64,000 bases of DNA. It comes from Alkanindiges hydrocarboniclasticus. Lineage in GTDB: Bacteria > Pseudomonadota > Gammaproteobacteria > Pseudomonadales > Moraxellaceae. A program made the position numbers and the translations under genes. Shown one piece after another: positions 8,301 through 17,957 of this stretch (within the stretch, counting starts at the first letter, position 1; every line of letters starts with the position of its first letter). Below the pieces are notes generated by a model. The model was not told where the DNA came from. It saw only the letters and a list, made by a program, of their open reading frames with translations, and made no database searches. The DNA is taken from positions 1 through 64,000 of the forward strand of contig NZ_MLCN01000013.1 in NCBI RefSeq assembly GCF_001982605.1, written 5' to 3'.

Positions 8301-11300
8301 ATGAAACGTATGCTGATTAATGCGACGCATGCTGAAGAGATTCGCGTTGCACTCATCACTGGTAATCGTCTATACGATTTTGACCTTGAAAACCGCACCC
8401 GCGAACAAAAGAAATCCAACATCTATAAGGGTCACGTTACCCGTGTAGAGCCTTCCTTAGAAGCTGTCTTTGTCGAGTATGGCGCAAACCGGCAGGGTTT
8501 CCTGTCCATGCGCGAAATTGCCAATAGCTATCTACAGGCCGATGCCCGTTCGACCCACAATATCCGTGACCTGATTTCAGAAGGCACTGAACTGCTGGTT
8601 CAGGTTGAAAAAGAAGAGCGTGGCAATAAGGGTGCTGCCCTGTCTACCTTTATTTCACTGGCTGGCCGCTATCTGGTATTAATGCCCAACAACCCCAAGG
8701 GTGGTGGCATTAGCCGTCAGATCGCCGGTTCCGTGCGTGAAGAAATGAAGGAAATTCTGGCAACCCTGAACATTCCGCGTGGCATGAGCGTGATTGTACG
8801 TACTGCCGGGATTGGCCGCACGCCAGAAGAACTACAGCTTGACCTGCAACACCTGCTGACCCTGTGGCAGCAAATCCAGAATACCGCATCCAGCAGTCCA
8901 TCGCCCATTCTGGTTCATCAGGAAGCCGGTGTTGTTACCCGGGCCGTGCGTGATTACCTGCGCGATGACATTAGCGAAATCCTGATTGACAATGAACAGG
9001 CATTTAATGAAGCCCATCATTTTGTGCAACAGGTGATGCCACACCAGATCGACAAGCTGAAAAAATACACGGCTAGCGAACCACTGTTTGCCCGTTTTGG
9101 TATTGAAAGCCAGATTGAAACGGCCTACCAGCGCGAAGTTAAACTGCCCTCGGGTGGTTCTATTGTCATTGACCAGACTGAAGCGCTGGTCTCCATTGAC
9201 ATCAACTCGGCCAAGGCAACCCGTGGTCATGATGTTGAAGACACTGCACTAAATACCAACATCGAAGCTGCTGAAGAAATCGCGCGCCAGTTACGCCTGC
9301 GTGATATTGGTGGCCTGATTGTCATTGACTTCATTGACATGACCAAAGACCGCAACCAGCGACTGGTTGAAAACAAGCTGCGTGAAGCCACCCAGAGTGA
9401 CCGTGCGCGGATCCAGTTTGGCCAGTTATCGCGTTTCGGCCTGATGGAAATGAGCCGCCAGCGTCTGCGTCCATCGCTGGAAGAAGCCACCGGCTATGTG
9501 TGCCCACGCTGTCACGGTACTGGCATGGTGCGTGACCTGCGTTCGCTGTCTTTGTCAATTATGCGCTCCATTGAGGAAATTGCCCTGCGGGAACGTCAGG
9601 GTGAGGTGCAAATTGAAGTACCGGTTGAAATTGCAGCATTTTTGCTGAATGAAAAACGCAATGCCATTATGTATCTGGAACAAAATAGTCAGGTTCGTAT
9701 TACCGTATTGCCGCATCCGCATCTGGAAACTCCACACTACCATATCCAGTACAACCGTGATGGTTTTGGCCCGGCTAGCTATGAGCGCACCGAAGCCACC
9801 CGTGCCAGTGAATCCGAACTGGGCTATGAAGCCACAGACTGGCAACAGCAACCTGTTGCCATTGAAGCGGCAGCGGTAAGCGAGAAAACCCGCCATACAG
9901 AACCAGCCGTAAAAGCCACGGCGGCCCAGCCGGTTGCCGCGCCCAAGGCAGACAATCGTGCTTGTGCCTGGCTGGAAAACCTGTTTGTTACCAAGCAGGC
10001 CAAAACTCAGGACGCAGTAAGTGCCAAAGATGCAGCCTCTGCCATTGAGCAATTGGTCAATGAAGGTGCGGTGAGCAAAGGCGTTTATGGCAGCCTGAAC
10101 AAGGTGGCCGCGGCTCAGGAAGAAAAGCCTGAAGCCGTTAATGTGTATAGCAAAGGCACCCCGGTACAGGATGCCATTACACCTGCCAGCATCTCGTCCA
10201 GCAATGACAGCAATGGACGTTCCAGCTCCAGCAATGGCCGCCAGCGCAATAATAACCGCAAGCGTGACCAGCAGCGCGAACGCGAGCATACCCCGCGTGA
10301 ACGTGAGGTGGTTGAAACCATTGAAATCACCCCAGTGCCTGAAGACAACAATACTGCACCACCAGCGCGTGGCCGTGGTCGTCGTCAGCAGCCTAATCAG
10401 GACAGACCAGAACGGATAGAGCGCTCAGAACGTCCGGACAGAACCGACAATACTGACAATGCCGTGCCACGTCGTGACCGTCAGGCCAGTAACCGTCCAG
10501 TACGAGGCCCACGCCACCGTGACCAAAGCGTTCTGGCAGAAATCCCGGAACAAGCCTCAACGGTCGTCACTGAAACCCGCAGTACCCCTGTTGAAAGTGC
10601 TGAACCTGTCGCTGTAGCACAGCCTGTAGGTAATACAGACCGTGCCAATCACGCACCACGTCTGCTGGCTGTTGAGCATGAAAGCCAGGTGCAGATGGTT
10701 GAAGCACTGGTGATTAACATTGATTCTCACCAGTCCAGCCTGATCAGCCTTGACCAGCCTGAACCGGTGGTTAATGAAGCAGCCCCTAATCATGCAGCCG
10801 ATGTGGGTGAAACTCCAGCGGTTGAACAACCCGTAACAGGTTCTGACAGCTCAGAGCCGCAACGTGCGCTAAATGACCCGCGCGAACGTCGCCGTCGCCG
10901 TGAACTGGGTCTGGATGAGCCAGCCCTGCAATTTGCAGTTGATCCGGCCTTGATCACCCCACAGGTGGACGAAGTTGCCAGCACCAGTGAGCAGCAGCTT
11001 CAGTCACTGCCTATACAGGGCACTACGGGTGAATTTATCCGTGCCGTGCTGGGTGATGCCGCTCAGGATCTGCTCACTGATGGCAATGTTATTGCCGCAT
11101 TCCTGCAAGCCCTGCAACAGCGTCATCAGGTAGCTAATCCGTCGCAAACAGTGTTACAGCCAGCGCCGCAGCAAACTGCTTCTGTTACACAGGACCCGGT
11201 TGAATTGCTGCCGACTACGCCGCCTGCTACACCGGTACAACGTGCAGCCAACGATCCGCGCATACGTCGCAGACTGGCGGCACAAGCAGCACAAGCTGAT

Positions 11301-11759
11301 AGTGTAGTACCTGAAACAAGTCCGGCCAGTGAGGCTCCTGCCGAACAGGCAATCGCTGAACAGCCGGTAGCAGATGAGACTCCAGTGGCTGATGCTATAG
11401 ACAGCAGCGCTGCTGAATCTCAAGCTGAGCAAGCAATTGACGCCAGCCCGGCCGTTGAAACAGTACAGGCCAATCCGGTTGTTACCACTGCGGCCAATAC
11501 ACCGGCTGAACAAAACCAGCAGGCTGCCCTGCCTGTGGGTGAATCTGAAGCCAATCTGGAAGCCGTCGTTGAAGCCAGTGCCGAAACCGCAGCACCATCA
11601 GATGCAGATGACACATCATCCCATGACCAGCACCAACAGCTATCCATTGATGAACAGGCTGACAGCGATGATGCAGCGTCCAAGGCCGACAAGGACAAAC
11701 CTGCTCGTCCTCGCCGTCCACGTGGCCGCCCACCAAAAAAACAAGGCACTTCCTCTTAA
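8301..11759 (+). CDS. rne: Ribonuclease E
   Basis: Essential endoribonuclease that starts mRNA decay, matures rRNA and tRNA, and scaffolds the degradosome at the inner membrane. At 1152 residues it is close to E. coli RNase E (1061). The start [18 protein letters not shown] matches the family N-terminus, so ATG 8301 (AGGTG 9 bases before) is preferred over the upstream GTG at 8271. The S1 domain lies near residues 35-125; catalytic acidic motifs occur in [11 protein letters not shown] and VIDFIDM; the zinc link is CPRCHGTG near residue 400. The C-terminal half is disordered: Arg-rich and polar blocks (residues about 620-760), then Ala/Gln/Glu/Pro-rich sequence, ending in an AT-hook-like [10 protein letters not shown] structured leader suggests autoregulation. 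Confidence 0.97.
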   Translation: MKRMLINATHAEEIRVALITGNRLYDFDLENRTREQKKSNIYKGHVTRVEPSLEAVFVEYGANRQGFLSMREIANSYLQADARSTHNIRDLISEGTELLVQVEKEERGNKGAALSTFISLAGRYLVLMPNNPKGGGISRQIAGSVREEMKEILATLNIPRGMSVIVRTAGIGRTPEELQLDLQHLLTLWQQIQNTASSSPSPILVHQEAGVVTRAVRDYLRDDISEILIDNEQAFNEAHHFVQQVMPHQIDKLKKYTASEPLFARFGIESQIETAYQREVKLPSGGSIVIDQTEALVSIDINSAKATRGHDVEDTALNTNIEAAEEIARQLRLRDIGGLIVIDFIDMTKDRNQRLVENKLREATQSDRARIQFGQLSRFGLMEMSRQRLRPSLEEATGYVCPRCHGTGMVRDLRSLSLSIMRSIEEIALRERQGEVQIEVPVEIAAFLLNEKRNAIMYLEQNSQVRITVLPHPHLETPHYHIQYNRDGFGPASYERTEATRASESELGYEATDWQQQPVAIEAAAVSEKTRHTEPAVKATAAQPVAAPKADNRACAWLENLFVTKQAKTQDAVSAKDAASAIEQLVNEGAVSKGVYGSLNKVAAAQEEKPEAVNVYSKGTPVQDAITPASISSSNDSNGRSSSSNGRQRNNNRKRDQQREREHTPREREVVETIEITPVPEDNNTAPPARGRGRRQQPNQDRPERIERSERPDRTDNTDNAVPRRDRQASNRPVRGPRHRDQSVLAEIPEQASTVVTETRSTPVESAEPVAVAQPVGNTDRANHAPRLLAVEHESQVQMVEALVINIDSHQSSLISLDQPEPVVNEAAPNHAADVGETPAVEQPVTGSDSSEPQRALNDPRERRRRRELGLDEPALQFAVDPALITPQVDEVASTSEQQLQSLPIQGTTGEFIRAVLGDAAQDLLTDGNVIAAFLQALQQRHQVANPSQTVLQPAPQQTASVTQDPVELLPTTPPATPVQRAANDPRIRRRLAAQAAQADSVVPETSPASEAPAEQAIAEQPVADETPVADAIDSSAAESQAEQAIDASPAVETVQANPVVTTAANTPAEQNQQAALPVGESEANLEAVVEASAETAAPSDADDTSSHDQHQQLSIDEQADSDDAASKADKDKPARPRRPRGRPPKKQGTSS

Positions 11760-11771
11760 ATAGGTGGTGCC

Positions 11772-12551
11772 ATGGGGAAAAGCTCACTCACCAGTGACCC
11801 GCCAGCCAGTCCTGAGTACACCATTACTCAACTGGCTGAGCTCACCCTTGCCAGCATTCGCAATATCCGCGCCTATCAGGAAAAAGGCATTCTGCCAGCT
11901 CCGGTTAAGCGCGGACGCATTGCCATCTACGGCGAAGACCATCTGGTTCGCCTGCGCATGATTCAGCAGTTACTTACCCGTGGCTACTCCATTGCCAATA
12001 TCAGTGAAATCCTGCATGCCCATGAACAGGGCCATAATCTCAATCAGCTCATTGGCCTCAATACCGCAGTTGCCAACATCTGGACTGAAGAACTACCGCT
12101 TTATTTAAGCCTCGACGCACTGGCCAGCCGCTTTAGCACTGCGCCTACCCCGCAGGATATTCAATACGCGTTTGAAGTTGGGGTGCTGGAACCTGCCCAC
12201 AATGATCTGGTTAAAATTAGCCATGCCGGCCTGCTTCAGCTTGCCACCACACTTATTGATTACAAGTTCAGCTTCCGTCAGTTGCTGGATATTGTGGTTA
12301 GCCTGCGTAAAAATCTGGATACTGCCGCGGCCTCTGTGGCAGAAATTGGCCTGTCCATTATTTTTCCCAAAGCACCGGAAGTGCAGCTTTTTAACCTGAA
12401 TCAGGCCACCACACTGGTTGAACAGTTACGTCCGCTATTTGCAGCCACCGTTACGACCGAACTCAATAATGCCCTGTCGCGGGCCTTAAAACAGCAAATG
12501 ACCCAGTATATGATCAGCCATGTGCTTAAACAGTCTGATAATTCGTCCTAA
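11772..12551 (+). CDS. MerR-family transcriptional regulator
   Basis: A 259-residue cytoplasmic regulator. The N-terminal winged helix-turn-helix (about residues 18-85) has the MerR hallmark IRAYQEKGILP followed by RIAIYGEDHLVRLRMIQQLLTRGYS. The C-terminal 150 residues carry no Cys or His metal-binding cluster, so it is more likely to sense an organic ligand than a metal. It starts 12 bases after rne ends, with GGTGG before the ATG, so it may be co-transcribed with rne. It lies 146 bases before an acyl-CoA synthetase gene, which it might control; that link is only proximity. Confidence 0.85.
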   Translation: MGKSSLTSDPPASPEYTITQLAELTLASIRNIRAYQEKGILPAPVKRGRIAIYGEDHLVRLRMIQQLLTRGYSIANISEILHAHEQGHNLNQLIGLNTAVANIWTEELPLYLSLDALASRFSTAPTPQDIQYAFEVGVLEPAHNDLVKISHAGLLQLATTLIDYKFSFRQLLDIVVSLRKNLDTAAASVAEIGLSIIFPKAPEVQLFNLNQATTLVEQLRPLFAATVTTELNNALSRALKQQMTQYMISHVLKQSDNSS

Positions 12552-12697
12552 TGGGCTCTTGACCCACGCCAGATTTAACGGATAATCGGGCATATTTTTG
12601 TAACCATGCACGATTCGCCAACCTGTTGTTGTCATGCAAGCAGCAGGCCCTGCCGATTTAAAACCCTGTACCAACTTAAAATAAAGGATCGCTGTCC

Positions 12698-14539
12698 ATG
12701 AGCCAGTCTAATCAGAAAGATGTTATTACCTTAAGCGAAGTGGCAAAGCGGGTTCCTCGTTTACTCAAAAAACTGCCTCATGTGCTCAATGGCCTGATTC
12801 TGGCTAATGATACCCGCGCCAGCAAGCCTATGGGCCTAGGCTGGGCCTTTGAAAAAACGGTTCGGCAAAACCCCTACGGCAAAGCCATTTTATATAAAGA
12901 CACTGAACTGAACTATGTGCAGTTCAATGAATGGATTAACCAGATTTCGCATTTCTTTTTGTCCAAAGGACTGCAAAAAGGGGATGTGGTTGCTGTTTTT
13001 GTAGAAAACCGTCCCGAACTGCTGGCAACTGTAGTGGCACTGGCCAAGATTGGCGTGACGGCCGCATTGGTAAATACTGCCCAAACCGGCAAGGTACTCA
13101 CACACAGCATTAATCTGGTGCAACCCCGCGCCATTGTCGTGGGCGCTGAAGTACAGCCTGCCATCCATGAAGTTCTGGACAGTCTGGATATTAACAAGCA
13201 GGAAGTGTACTGGTTTGCAGATCAGGACACCTTAAAAGATGCAGGCACCGCACCAGCGGGCTACCAGAATCTGGCCAGTATTATCCAGCAGTACCCCAGC
13301 TTTAATCCGCCAACCACCAATAGCGTGTATTTTGCCGACGGCCTGTTTTACATTTATACCTCCGGCACTACTGGCCTGCCAAAAGCTGTGATTTTCACCC
13401 ATGGTCGCTGGATGCGTGCCTATGGTACCTATGGCCATATCATGGATTTAAACCAGCATGACGTCCTGTATGCCACCCTGCCGTTTTACCATGCCACAGC
13501 GATGGTGGTGTGCTGGGCAGCAGTGCTGGCCGGTGGTTCAGCCTTAGCCATTCGCCGCAAGTTCTCTGCGCGTGAATTCTGGGCTGATGTGCAGCGCTTT
13601 GATGCCTCGGCCATTGGCTATGTGGGCGAGCTGTGCCGTTACCTGCTGGAAACTCCGCCAACGTCCATGGACAAAGATCATCGCGTGACCAAAATGATTG
13701 GCAATGGCATGCGTCCAACCATCTGGAGCAAGTTCAAGCAGCGTTTTGGGGTGGAAGAAGTGATGGAGCTGTATGCCTCCAGTGAAGGCAACGTGGGCTT
13801 TAGCAATATTTTCAACTTTGACAATACTGTGGGCTTCTCTCCAACCCCGTATGCCATTGTCAAATTTGACAAGGAAAAGAACGAACCCATCAAGGACAGC
13901 AAGGGCCGTTTTATCAAGGTTAAAACCGGTGAAACCGGCCTGCTGATTGGCAAGATTACCAAGCGCGCACCCTTTGATGGCTACACTGACCCGGAAAAAA
14001 ATAAATCCGTGGTATTTGCAAACGTGTTCAAAAAAGGCGATAGCTATTTCAATACAGGCGATCTGGTGCGCGACATTGGCTATCGTCATGCCCAGTTTGT
14101 TGACCGCTTGGGGGATACTTTCCGCTGGAAAGGTGAAAACGTGTCTACCACCGAAGTCGAAAATCTGGTGGCCGAGCATCCAAAAATCAGTGAAGCGGTG
14201 GTGTATGGTGTGGAAATCCCCAATACCAATGGCCGCGCTGGCATGTGCGCTATTACCCCGCATGAAGGCCAGAGTCTGAACGAAGCCGATTATGCCGAGC
14301 TGCTGAGTTTCTTCCAGCAAAACATGCCTGCCTACGCCGTACCGGTATTCTTGCGCATCCAGCAGCAAATGGAAACCACGGGCACCTTCAAGTATCAGAA
14401 GAATACCTTAAAAACGCAGGCATTTGATCCCAGCAAAACTGATGAAACCATTCTGGTCTGGTTGCCGGGTGAAAAGCAGTATTGTGTAGTGACTTCTGAC
14501 ATTCACAGCAATATTCAGGCATCGCAATATCGTTTTTAA
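12698..14539 (+). CDS. Long/very-long-chain acyl-CoA synthetase, FATP-like
   Basis: Activates fatty acids to acyl-CoA with ATP. The AMP-binding P-loop is YTSGTTGLPKAV near residues 218-229, the adenylate motif is YASSEGN near 360, and DRLGDTFRWKGENVSTTEVE near 470-490 is the FATP/FadD6-type hinge motif. At 613 residues and with this motif it belongs to the SLC27A/FadD6 branch rather than E. coli FadD. AGGA lies about 9 bases before the ATG. It probably acts with the LCAD gene at 18866 and the AlmA-like enzyme at 21392 in fatty-acid or alkane use (inference). A strong terminator follows. Confidence 0.88.
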   Translation: MSQSNQKDVITLSEVAKRVPRLLKKLPHVLNGLILANDTRASKPMGLGWAFEKTVRQNPYGKAILYKDTELNYVQFNEWINQISHFFLSKGLQKGDVVAVFVENRPELLATVVALAKIGVTAALVNTAQTGKVLTHSINLVQPRAIVVGAEVQPAIHEVLDSLDINKQEVYWFADQDTLKDAGTAPAGYQNLASIIQQYPSFNPPTTNSVYFADGLFYIYTSGTTGLPKAVIFTHGRWMRAYGTYGHIMDLNQHDVLYATLPFYHATAMVVCWAAVLAGGSALAIRRKFSAREFWADVQRFDASAIGYVGELCRYLLETPPTSMDKDHRVTKMIGNGMRPTIWSKFKQRFGVEEVMELYASSEGNVGFSNIFNFDNTVGFSPTPYAIVKFDKEKNEPIKDSKGRFIKVKTGETGLLIGKITKRAPFDGYTDPEKNKSVVFANVFKKGDSYFNTGDLVRDIGYRHAQFVDRLGDTFRWKGENVSTTEVENLVAEHPKISEAVVYGVEIPNTNGRAGMCAITPHEGQSLNEADYAELLSFFQQNMPAYAVPVFLRIQQQMETTGTFKYQKNTLKTQAFDPSKTDETILVWLPGEKQYCVVTSDIHSNIQASQYRF

Positions 14540-14564
14540 GCCAGAATCGTTTAAAAACCCAGCA

Positions 14565-14599
14565 AACCGCCGCTTGCAATGCACTCGGCGGTTTTTTTA
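14565..14599 (+). terminator. Terminator after acyl-CoA synthetase
   Basis: Arms AACCGCCG and CGGCGGTT enclose a 13-base loop and run directly into a T-tract, 26 bases after the stop codon. Confidence 0.85.
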
Positions 14600-14632
14600 T
14601 GACCAAACAATGAAATAAAGCCACATTGGTGC

Positions 14633-14660
14633 TTGCCATCTTTGAATAAGTTGGTAGAAT
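14633..14660 (+). promoter_or_regulatory. Promoter of tRNA-Lys
   Basis: TTGCCA (14633-14638) and TAGAAT (14655-14660) are spaced by 16 bases. The GC-rich discriminator GTGCGCC follows, typical of growth-rate and stringently controlled stable-RNA promoters. Confidence 0.7.
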
Positions 14661-14687
14661 GTGCGCCACAACGAAGCGTTGTGTTAT

Positions 14688-14763
14688 GGGTCGTTAGCTC
14701 AGTTGGTAGAGCACTGGACTTTTAATCCATTGGTCCCGCGTTCGAGTCGCGGACGACCCACCA
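14688..14763 (+). tRNA. tRNA-Lys (anticodon TTT)
   Basis: A 76-base cloverleaf: acceptor arm GGGTCGT pairs with ACGACCC, the D-arm is GCTCAGTTGGTAGAGC, the anticodon loop CTTTTAA holds TTT at 14721-14723, the T-loop is TTCGAGT, and the 3' CCA is encoded. It is almost identical in layout to E. coli tRNA-Lys. It stands alone between its own promoter and terminator. Confidence 0.98.
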
Positions 14764-14808
14764 TATACTTCAAATCCATATGCTGCCGTAAGGTGTGGTA
14801 TGGTGATC

Positions 14809-14842
14809 AAAGGCTTAAACTTCACGGTTTAGGCCTTTTTTT
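14809..14842 (+). terminator. Terminator of tRNA-Lys
   Basis: AGGCTTAAAC pairs with GTTTAGGCCT around a short TTCACG loop with one bulge and is followed by seven T residues. Confidence 0.75.
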
Positions 14843-14951
14843 ATGGCTGAATATTTATAGACCTTATAATGCTTTAAACCTGATCAAGGCATTTATCACA
14901 TAAAAACAATTTATTAAAGACACGGATTTTAGATGACCAATTAAAATTATA

Positions 14952-15002
14952 AAATAAAAGCCAGGCACAGCAGTAGCATTACGACTGCGCATGGCTTTAT
15001 TT
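14952..15002 (-). terminator. Terminator after aldo/keto reductase
   Basis: AAATAAAAGCCA and TGGCTTTATTT form the outer stem, with CAGT/ACTG pairing inside. On the minus strand it follows the aldo/keto reductase stop and ends in a T-rich tail. It may also back up the tRNA terminator on the plus strand. Confidence 0.6.
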
Positions 15003-15020
15003 CAATTAATTTTCTATAAA

Positions 15021-16142
15021 TTACCGTTTGGACATCGGCACTGGTGCATCAATCTCAATCAGTTTTTCAGACTTGAGTTCATCCCAGAAGCTTTGCGGAA
15101 TTTCAACACCCAATGATTGTACATTGGCTTCCACCTGCGCTGCGGTACGCGCACCGGGAATAATGGCAGCCACTGCGGGATGCGCCTCGGCAAACTGTAA
15201 CGACGCGGTGCGTAAATCAATACCGTATTCATCCAGCACCCGCTGTACCCGCGCGCGTTTGTCCGGTGCCCACTCAGGAATAGTGCCGTCATACAAATAG
15301 CGCTCACGCCCACCCAGATAGCCTGCCAGCAAAGGTGAACCAATTACCGCAGAAGCACCCTTTTCAGCAATTTTTGGCAGGGTTTCATGCAAGGCGCGGC
15401 TGTGATCCAGCAATGAATACTGGCAGGCCAGCAAAAAGATGTCCGGGTCAGCCACTTCCAGTGCCTTTAACACCGGTTCAGGGCTGTTTACCCCAAAACC
15501 CCACGCCTTGATAATACCTTCCTCACGCATGCGGGTGAGTTCAGGCATGGCACCTTTAACAGCCTCCTCAAAGCGTTGCTCCCAGGGCATTCCAAGGTCT
15601 TTTTCATTGTCTGGCGATAAGTCATGGATATACACAATATCAATTTGTGACACGCCCAGCCGCTGCAAGCTGTCCTCAATGGAACGCCTGACCCCGTCTG
15701 CCGAATAATCATAGCGATAGTCAAATGGGGCCGGATCAGTCCACATGGTGTCTGGAATCTGATGGGTGGCTGTCAGGATGCGCCCGACCTTGGTCGATAG
15801 CGTATAGTGCTCAGGTTTGAGCGTATGCAGGGCATGGCCAAAACGGCGTTCGCTTAAACCCAGTCCATACCAGGGCGAGGTGTCAAAATAGCGGATACCG
15901 GCATCAATGGCAGCTTGCAGGGTGTGCTGGGCTGCTGCATCAACGGTTGGGGTAAATCCATTGCCAATGGCCACGCCCCCTAGCCCTAAACGTGCGACAG
16001 GACGGCAGCGTGTACTGGCTGGGCTGTTCTTGGCGGTACTGTTACGGGGTATTTGTGCCGTACCATGCTGATAACCCTGCGTGGGCATTACCGTACCGGG
16101 CTGTTTAAGGCTGGCATACTGGTCAGTATCAGAAATTGACAT
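15021..16142 (-). CDS. Aldo/keto reductase, aldose-dehydrogenase type
   Basis: An NAD(P)-dependent oxidoreductase of the AKR superfamily, in the branch of D-threo-aldose 1-dehydrogenase and pyridoxal 4-dehydrogenase. The tetrad is visible: Asp87 and Tyr92 in FDTSPWYGLG, Lys in STKVGR near 118, and His in VYIHDLS near 170. The (beta/alpha)8 core starts around residue 48 (VARLGLGGVAIG); the first 47 residues are a polar, low-complexity extension not usual in the family. AGGAG lies 6 bases before the ATG at 16142, supporting the long form. An ORF remnant sits immediately upstream, suggesting a lost operon partner. Substrate unknown. Confidence 0.85.
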   Translation of the reverse strand: MSISDTDQYASLKQPGTVMPTQGYQHGTAQIPRNSTAKNSPASTRCRPVARLGLGGVAIGNGFTPTVDAAAQHTLQAAIDAGIRYFDTSPWYGLGLSERRFGHALHTLKPEHYTLSTKVGRILTATHQIPDTMWTDPAPFDYRYDYSADGVRRSIEDSLQRLGVSQIDIVYIHDLSPDNEKDLGMPWEQRFEEAVKGAMPELTRMREEGIIKAWGFGVNSPEPVLKALEVADPDIFLLACQYSLLDHSRALHETLPKIAEKGASAVIGSPLLAGYLGGRERYLYDGTIPEWAPDKRARVQRVLDEYGIDLRTASLQFAEAHPAVAAIIPGARTAAQVEANVQSLGVEIPQSFWDELKSEKLIEIDAPVPMSKR

Positions 16143-16163
16143 CGTTAGCTCCTAATTTGGCAT

Positions 16164-16286
16164 TTAGTTAGCTTGGGCGATCTCTAAGTCGCCTGAGTTT
16201 TCACTCACTGCATCAGCACCGAAAAAATCCTGTAGCAACTCAACCTGCTGGTTTTTCCTGATAGGTGCCGTGGAGAATGCTTCAAA
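16164..16286 (-). pseudogene. Possible remnant of a gene upstream of the aldo/keto reductase
   Basis: On the minus strand a 40-codon open stretch bounded by TAG (16289-16287) and TAA (16166-16164) encodes a gene-like C-terminus including VELLQDFFGADAVSEN. It has no start codon and ends 21 bases before the reductase ATG, as an upstream operon partner would. It could be the tail of a deleted gene or chance; codon use looks coding. Family not recognised. Confidence 0.3.
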
Positions 16287-16425
16287 CTAGCGTGCTTGGC
16301 AGGCTTTATTAAGAGGTGATTTGTTGTATTCAGAATAGTCTGTAGGTAATATAATTATTGAAATAACAGCACGGACACTTAACGGTGTTATGATTAAACA
16401 TGACCATAAAAAATGGGTAATAAAA

Positions 16426-16457
16426 AAGCCTTGTACGCATTAATGTCTACAAGGCTT
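16426..16457 (-). terminator. Terminator after small membrane protein
   Basis: A perfect 10-bp stem, AAGCCTTGTA with TACAAGGCTT, around a 12-base loop. On the minus strand it follows the small gene's stop and is trailed by T residues. Confidence 0.8.
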
Positions 16458-16476
16458 CTTGTGGGTTATAAAGTGA

Positions 16477-16659
16477 TTAGCCATGCTTTGCAACCGGCAT
16501 ACCCGCGCGGGATGAGGTTGACTTCAGGGTGGCCGAAGTTGAGTCCAGTTGCATTTCATCCTTACGGAAATGATCCATAATGATGGTGCCGATGCGACCC
16601 ACCACCACTGCAAACAGGAACGCCAATACAGGATATAAAATAGCAGGAATTGTCATCAT
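16477..16659 (-). CDS. Small single-pass membrane protein, unknown
   Basis: About 60 residues: one hydrophobic segment (PAILYPVLAFLFAVVVGRIGTI, residues about 5-26) and a polar Ser/Thr-rich tail with HFRKDEMQLDST. The ATG at 16659 has GAGG about 8 bases upstream; an overlapping GTG at 16668 is less likely. It has its own terminator and an upstream region with two identical palindromes and a tandem repeat, so it looks like an independently controlled gene. Function not recognised. Confidence 0.65.
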   Translation of the reverse strand: MMTIPAILYPVLAFLFAVVVGRIGTIIMDHFRKDEMQLDSTSATLKSTSSRAGMPVAKHG

Positions 16660-16758
16660 GATCTTCACCTCTATTTGAAAAAATTAAATGTAATATGAGT
16701 CACAGCCACGTTTCTCATGGCTTAAATGTACGCATTTTTTGGAGTTTTTGAGCATAGA

Positions 16759-16810
16759 TTGTCAGACAAGTTCTCATCCATAACAATAATCCGGAGTAAT
16801 TGTCAGACAA
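16759..16810. promoter_or_regulatory. Pair of identical palindromes, likely operator
   Basis: TTGTCAGACAA occurs at 16759-16769 and 16800-16810; the second extends to AATTGTCAGACAATT. Start-to-start spacing is 41 bases, close to four helical turns, so dimers would lie on the same DNA face. They lie 100-150 bases upstream of the small membrane protein start. Confidence 0.55.
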
Positions 16811-16931
16811 TTTATTGGCTTTTTAATTAAAAAATAGCTAATTTCATGTTTTTAAAGATTTTTTTAAATTATTTCAGTTTTTTTACAGCCTAAAGCTTGC
16901 CTGACAGTTTAGAAGCCCCTAACGTAACAAT

Positions 16932-16969
16932 GTGTAAACTCCTTTTACACCAAAACTTTTACACTAAAA
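16932..16969. repeat. Tandem 14-bp repeat and inverted GTGTAAA/TTTACAC
   Basis: CTTTTACACCAAAA at 16942-16955 is followed directly by the one-mismatch copy CTTTTACACTAAAA at 16956-16969. GTGTAAA (16932-16938) is the inverted complement of TTTACAC (16944-16950). The cluster lies between the small membrane gene and the YidB-like gene. Confidence 0.6.
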
Positions 16970-16974
16970 ATCTC

Positions 16975-17003
16975 CAAAAAATAAAAGCCTGCGTGTGCAG
17001 GCT
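16975..17003 (-). terminator. Terminator after YidB-like gene
   Basis: AGCCTGC (16986-16992) and GCAGGCT (16997-17003) form a 7-bp stem with a 4-base loop, with a T-rich tail on the minus strand. Confidence 0.8.
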
Positions 17004-17033
17004 ATAACCGTATCGTTACAGGGCTGACGAGTT

Positions 17034-17630
17034 TTATAAATGATTAAGCCGGGTTAGTACGTTGTTGGTTTCAATATCAGCATGGAACCAATCCTCATTG
17101 CGAGAATTGGTGAGAATATCAATCACCTGTGGCAACACCACTGCAAGGCCAGTTTCAACCGTGTCAGCACCAATACCAAACTGCTGGGCCAGCGCATCAA
17201 TGCTGGAGTGTTCAAACAAATCCTTCAGCACATCCGGGGTAATTCGGTCATTTACCCCAGGCCCAACCCACGATGCGACCTGCGCTTCCAGCCCTTGTTG
17301 CCGCAATGCCTGCAAGGCCTGATTTAAGCCACCTTGCTGCTTGATCCAGTGCAACACCAGTGGAATCAGCTTAAGCATAAAGGAAGCTTGCCGTTCGGGC
17401 TGGGCAAAGGCGTTTTCGTGCATATCACTACCTGCCAGCCCACCCAGTGCCGAATCAATCACCTGATTAACGACCGTGCGGTCAATATGCGCGGGATCAG
17501 TATGCGTCACATGGTCATGTTTGGTGCCAAGCCCCAATACCTGCCCGTCTAAAGCGGTATTGGCCAGTGCGGAATGCTGGCCACTGGCCTGCTGAATTAA
17601 TGCATCTACCATGGTTGTTAATGTTGCCAT
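17034..17630 (-). CDS. YidB-like (DUF937) protein
   Basis: A 198-residue cytoplasmic protein. The C-terminal part (about residues 85-185) matches the YidB/DUF937 pattern: GGLNQALQALRQQGLEAQVASWVGPGVN, then helices ending in ALAQQFGI and GLAVVLPQVIDILT. The family has no settled biochemical role. The N-terminal 80 residues are polar and His/Asp-rich. ATG at 17630 has GAGGG upstream. It is a single gene with its own terminator. Confidence 0.75.
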   Translation of the reverse strand: MATLTTMVDALIQQASGQHSALANTALDGQVLGLGTKHDHVTHTDPAHIDRTVVNQVIDSALGGLAGSDMHENAFAQPERQASFMLKLIPLVLHWIKQQGGLNQALQALRQQGLEAQVASWVGPGVNDRITPDVLKDLFEHSSIDALAQQFGIGADTVETGLAVVLPQVIDILTNSRNEDWFHADIETNNVLTRLNHL

Positions 17631-17957
17631 TGCTGCCCTCTCCCTCGTATTCGAACGATTTACGCCTGTACTGTGCCGGTGTCTAAGGCTTTAATGATGG
17701 GTAATTCGCCTGATGTTCAACACAAATATTTCGCTGCGGTGCGGATAGTTACGATAAGCTTTAAATCAACAATTTTGAAATCAATGATGACTCAATATCA
17801 GTACTTCACTACCATCATTAAAAAACAGTGTTCAAACCGGTCATTTAATGGGATGATCTGTTTAGATGACTCATCGTGTCACTATATAAAGATGAGCGAC
17901 GCTAAAGCACTGATATTTTGATGTAATGCTGTAATGAAATGCAGGGTATGGACTGTT
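17631..17957. other. Intergenic region, nothing recognised
   Basis: 327 bases between the YidB-like gene start and the ygfX stop, both on the minus strand. It must carry the promoter of the YidB-like gene at its left end. I see no RNA gene, strong hairpin or coding stretch with a ribosome-binding site. Confidence 0.5.

Noticed and set aside
9555-10289. Long minus-strand ORF inside rne
   Set aside because: It lies antisense to strongly conserved RNase E coding sequence, and its product has no recognisable pattern.
14949-15003. Small RNA gene next to tRNA-Lys
   Set aside because: The stem with a T-rich tail is better explained as the terminator of the aldo/keto reductase gene; no promoter for a separate RNA is visible.
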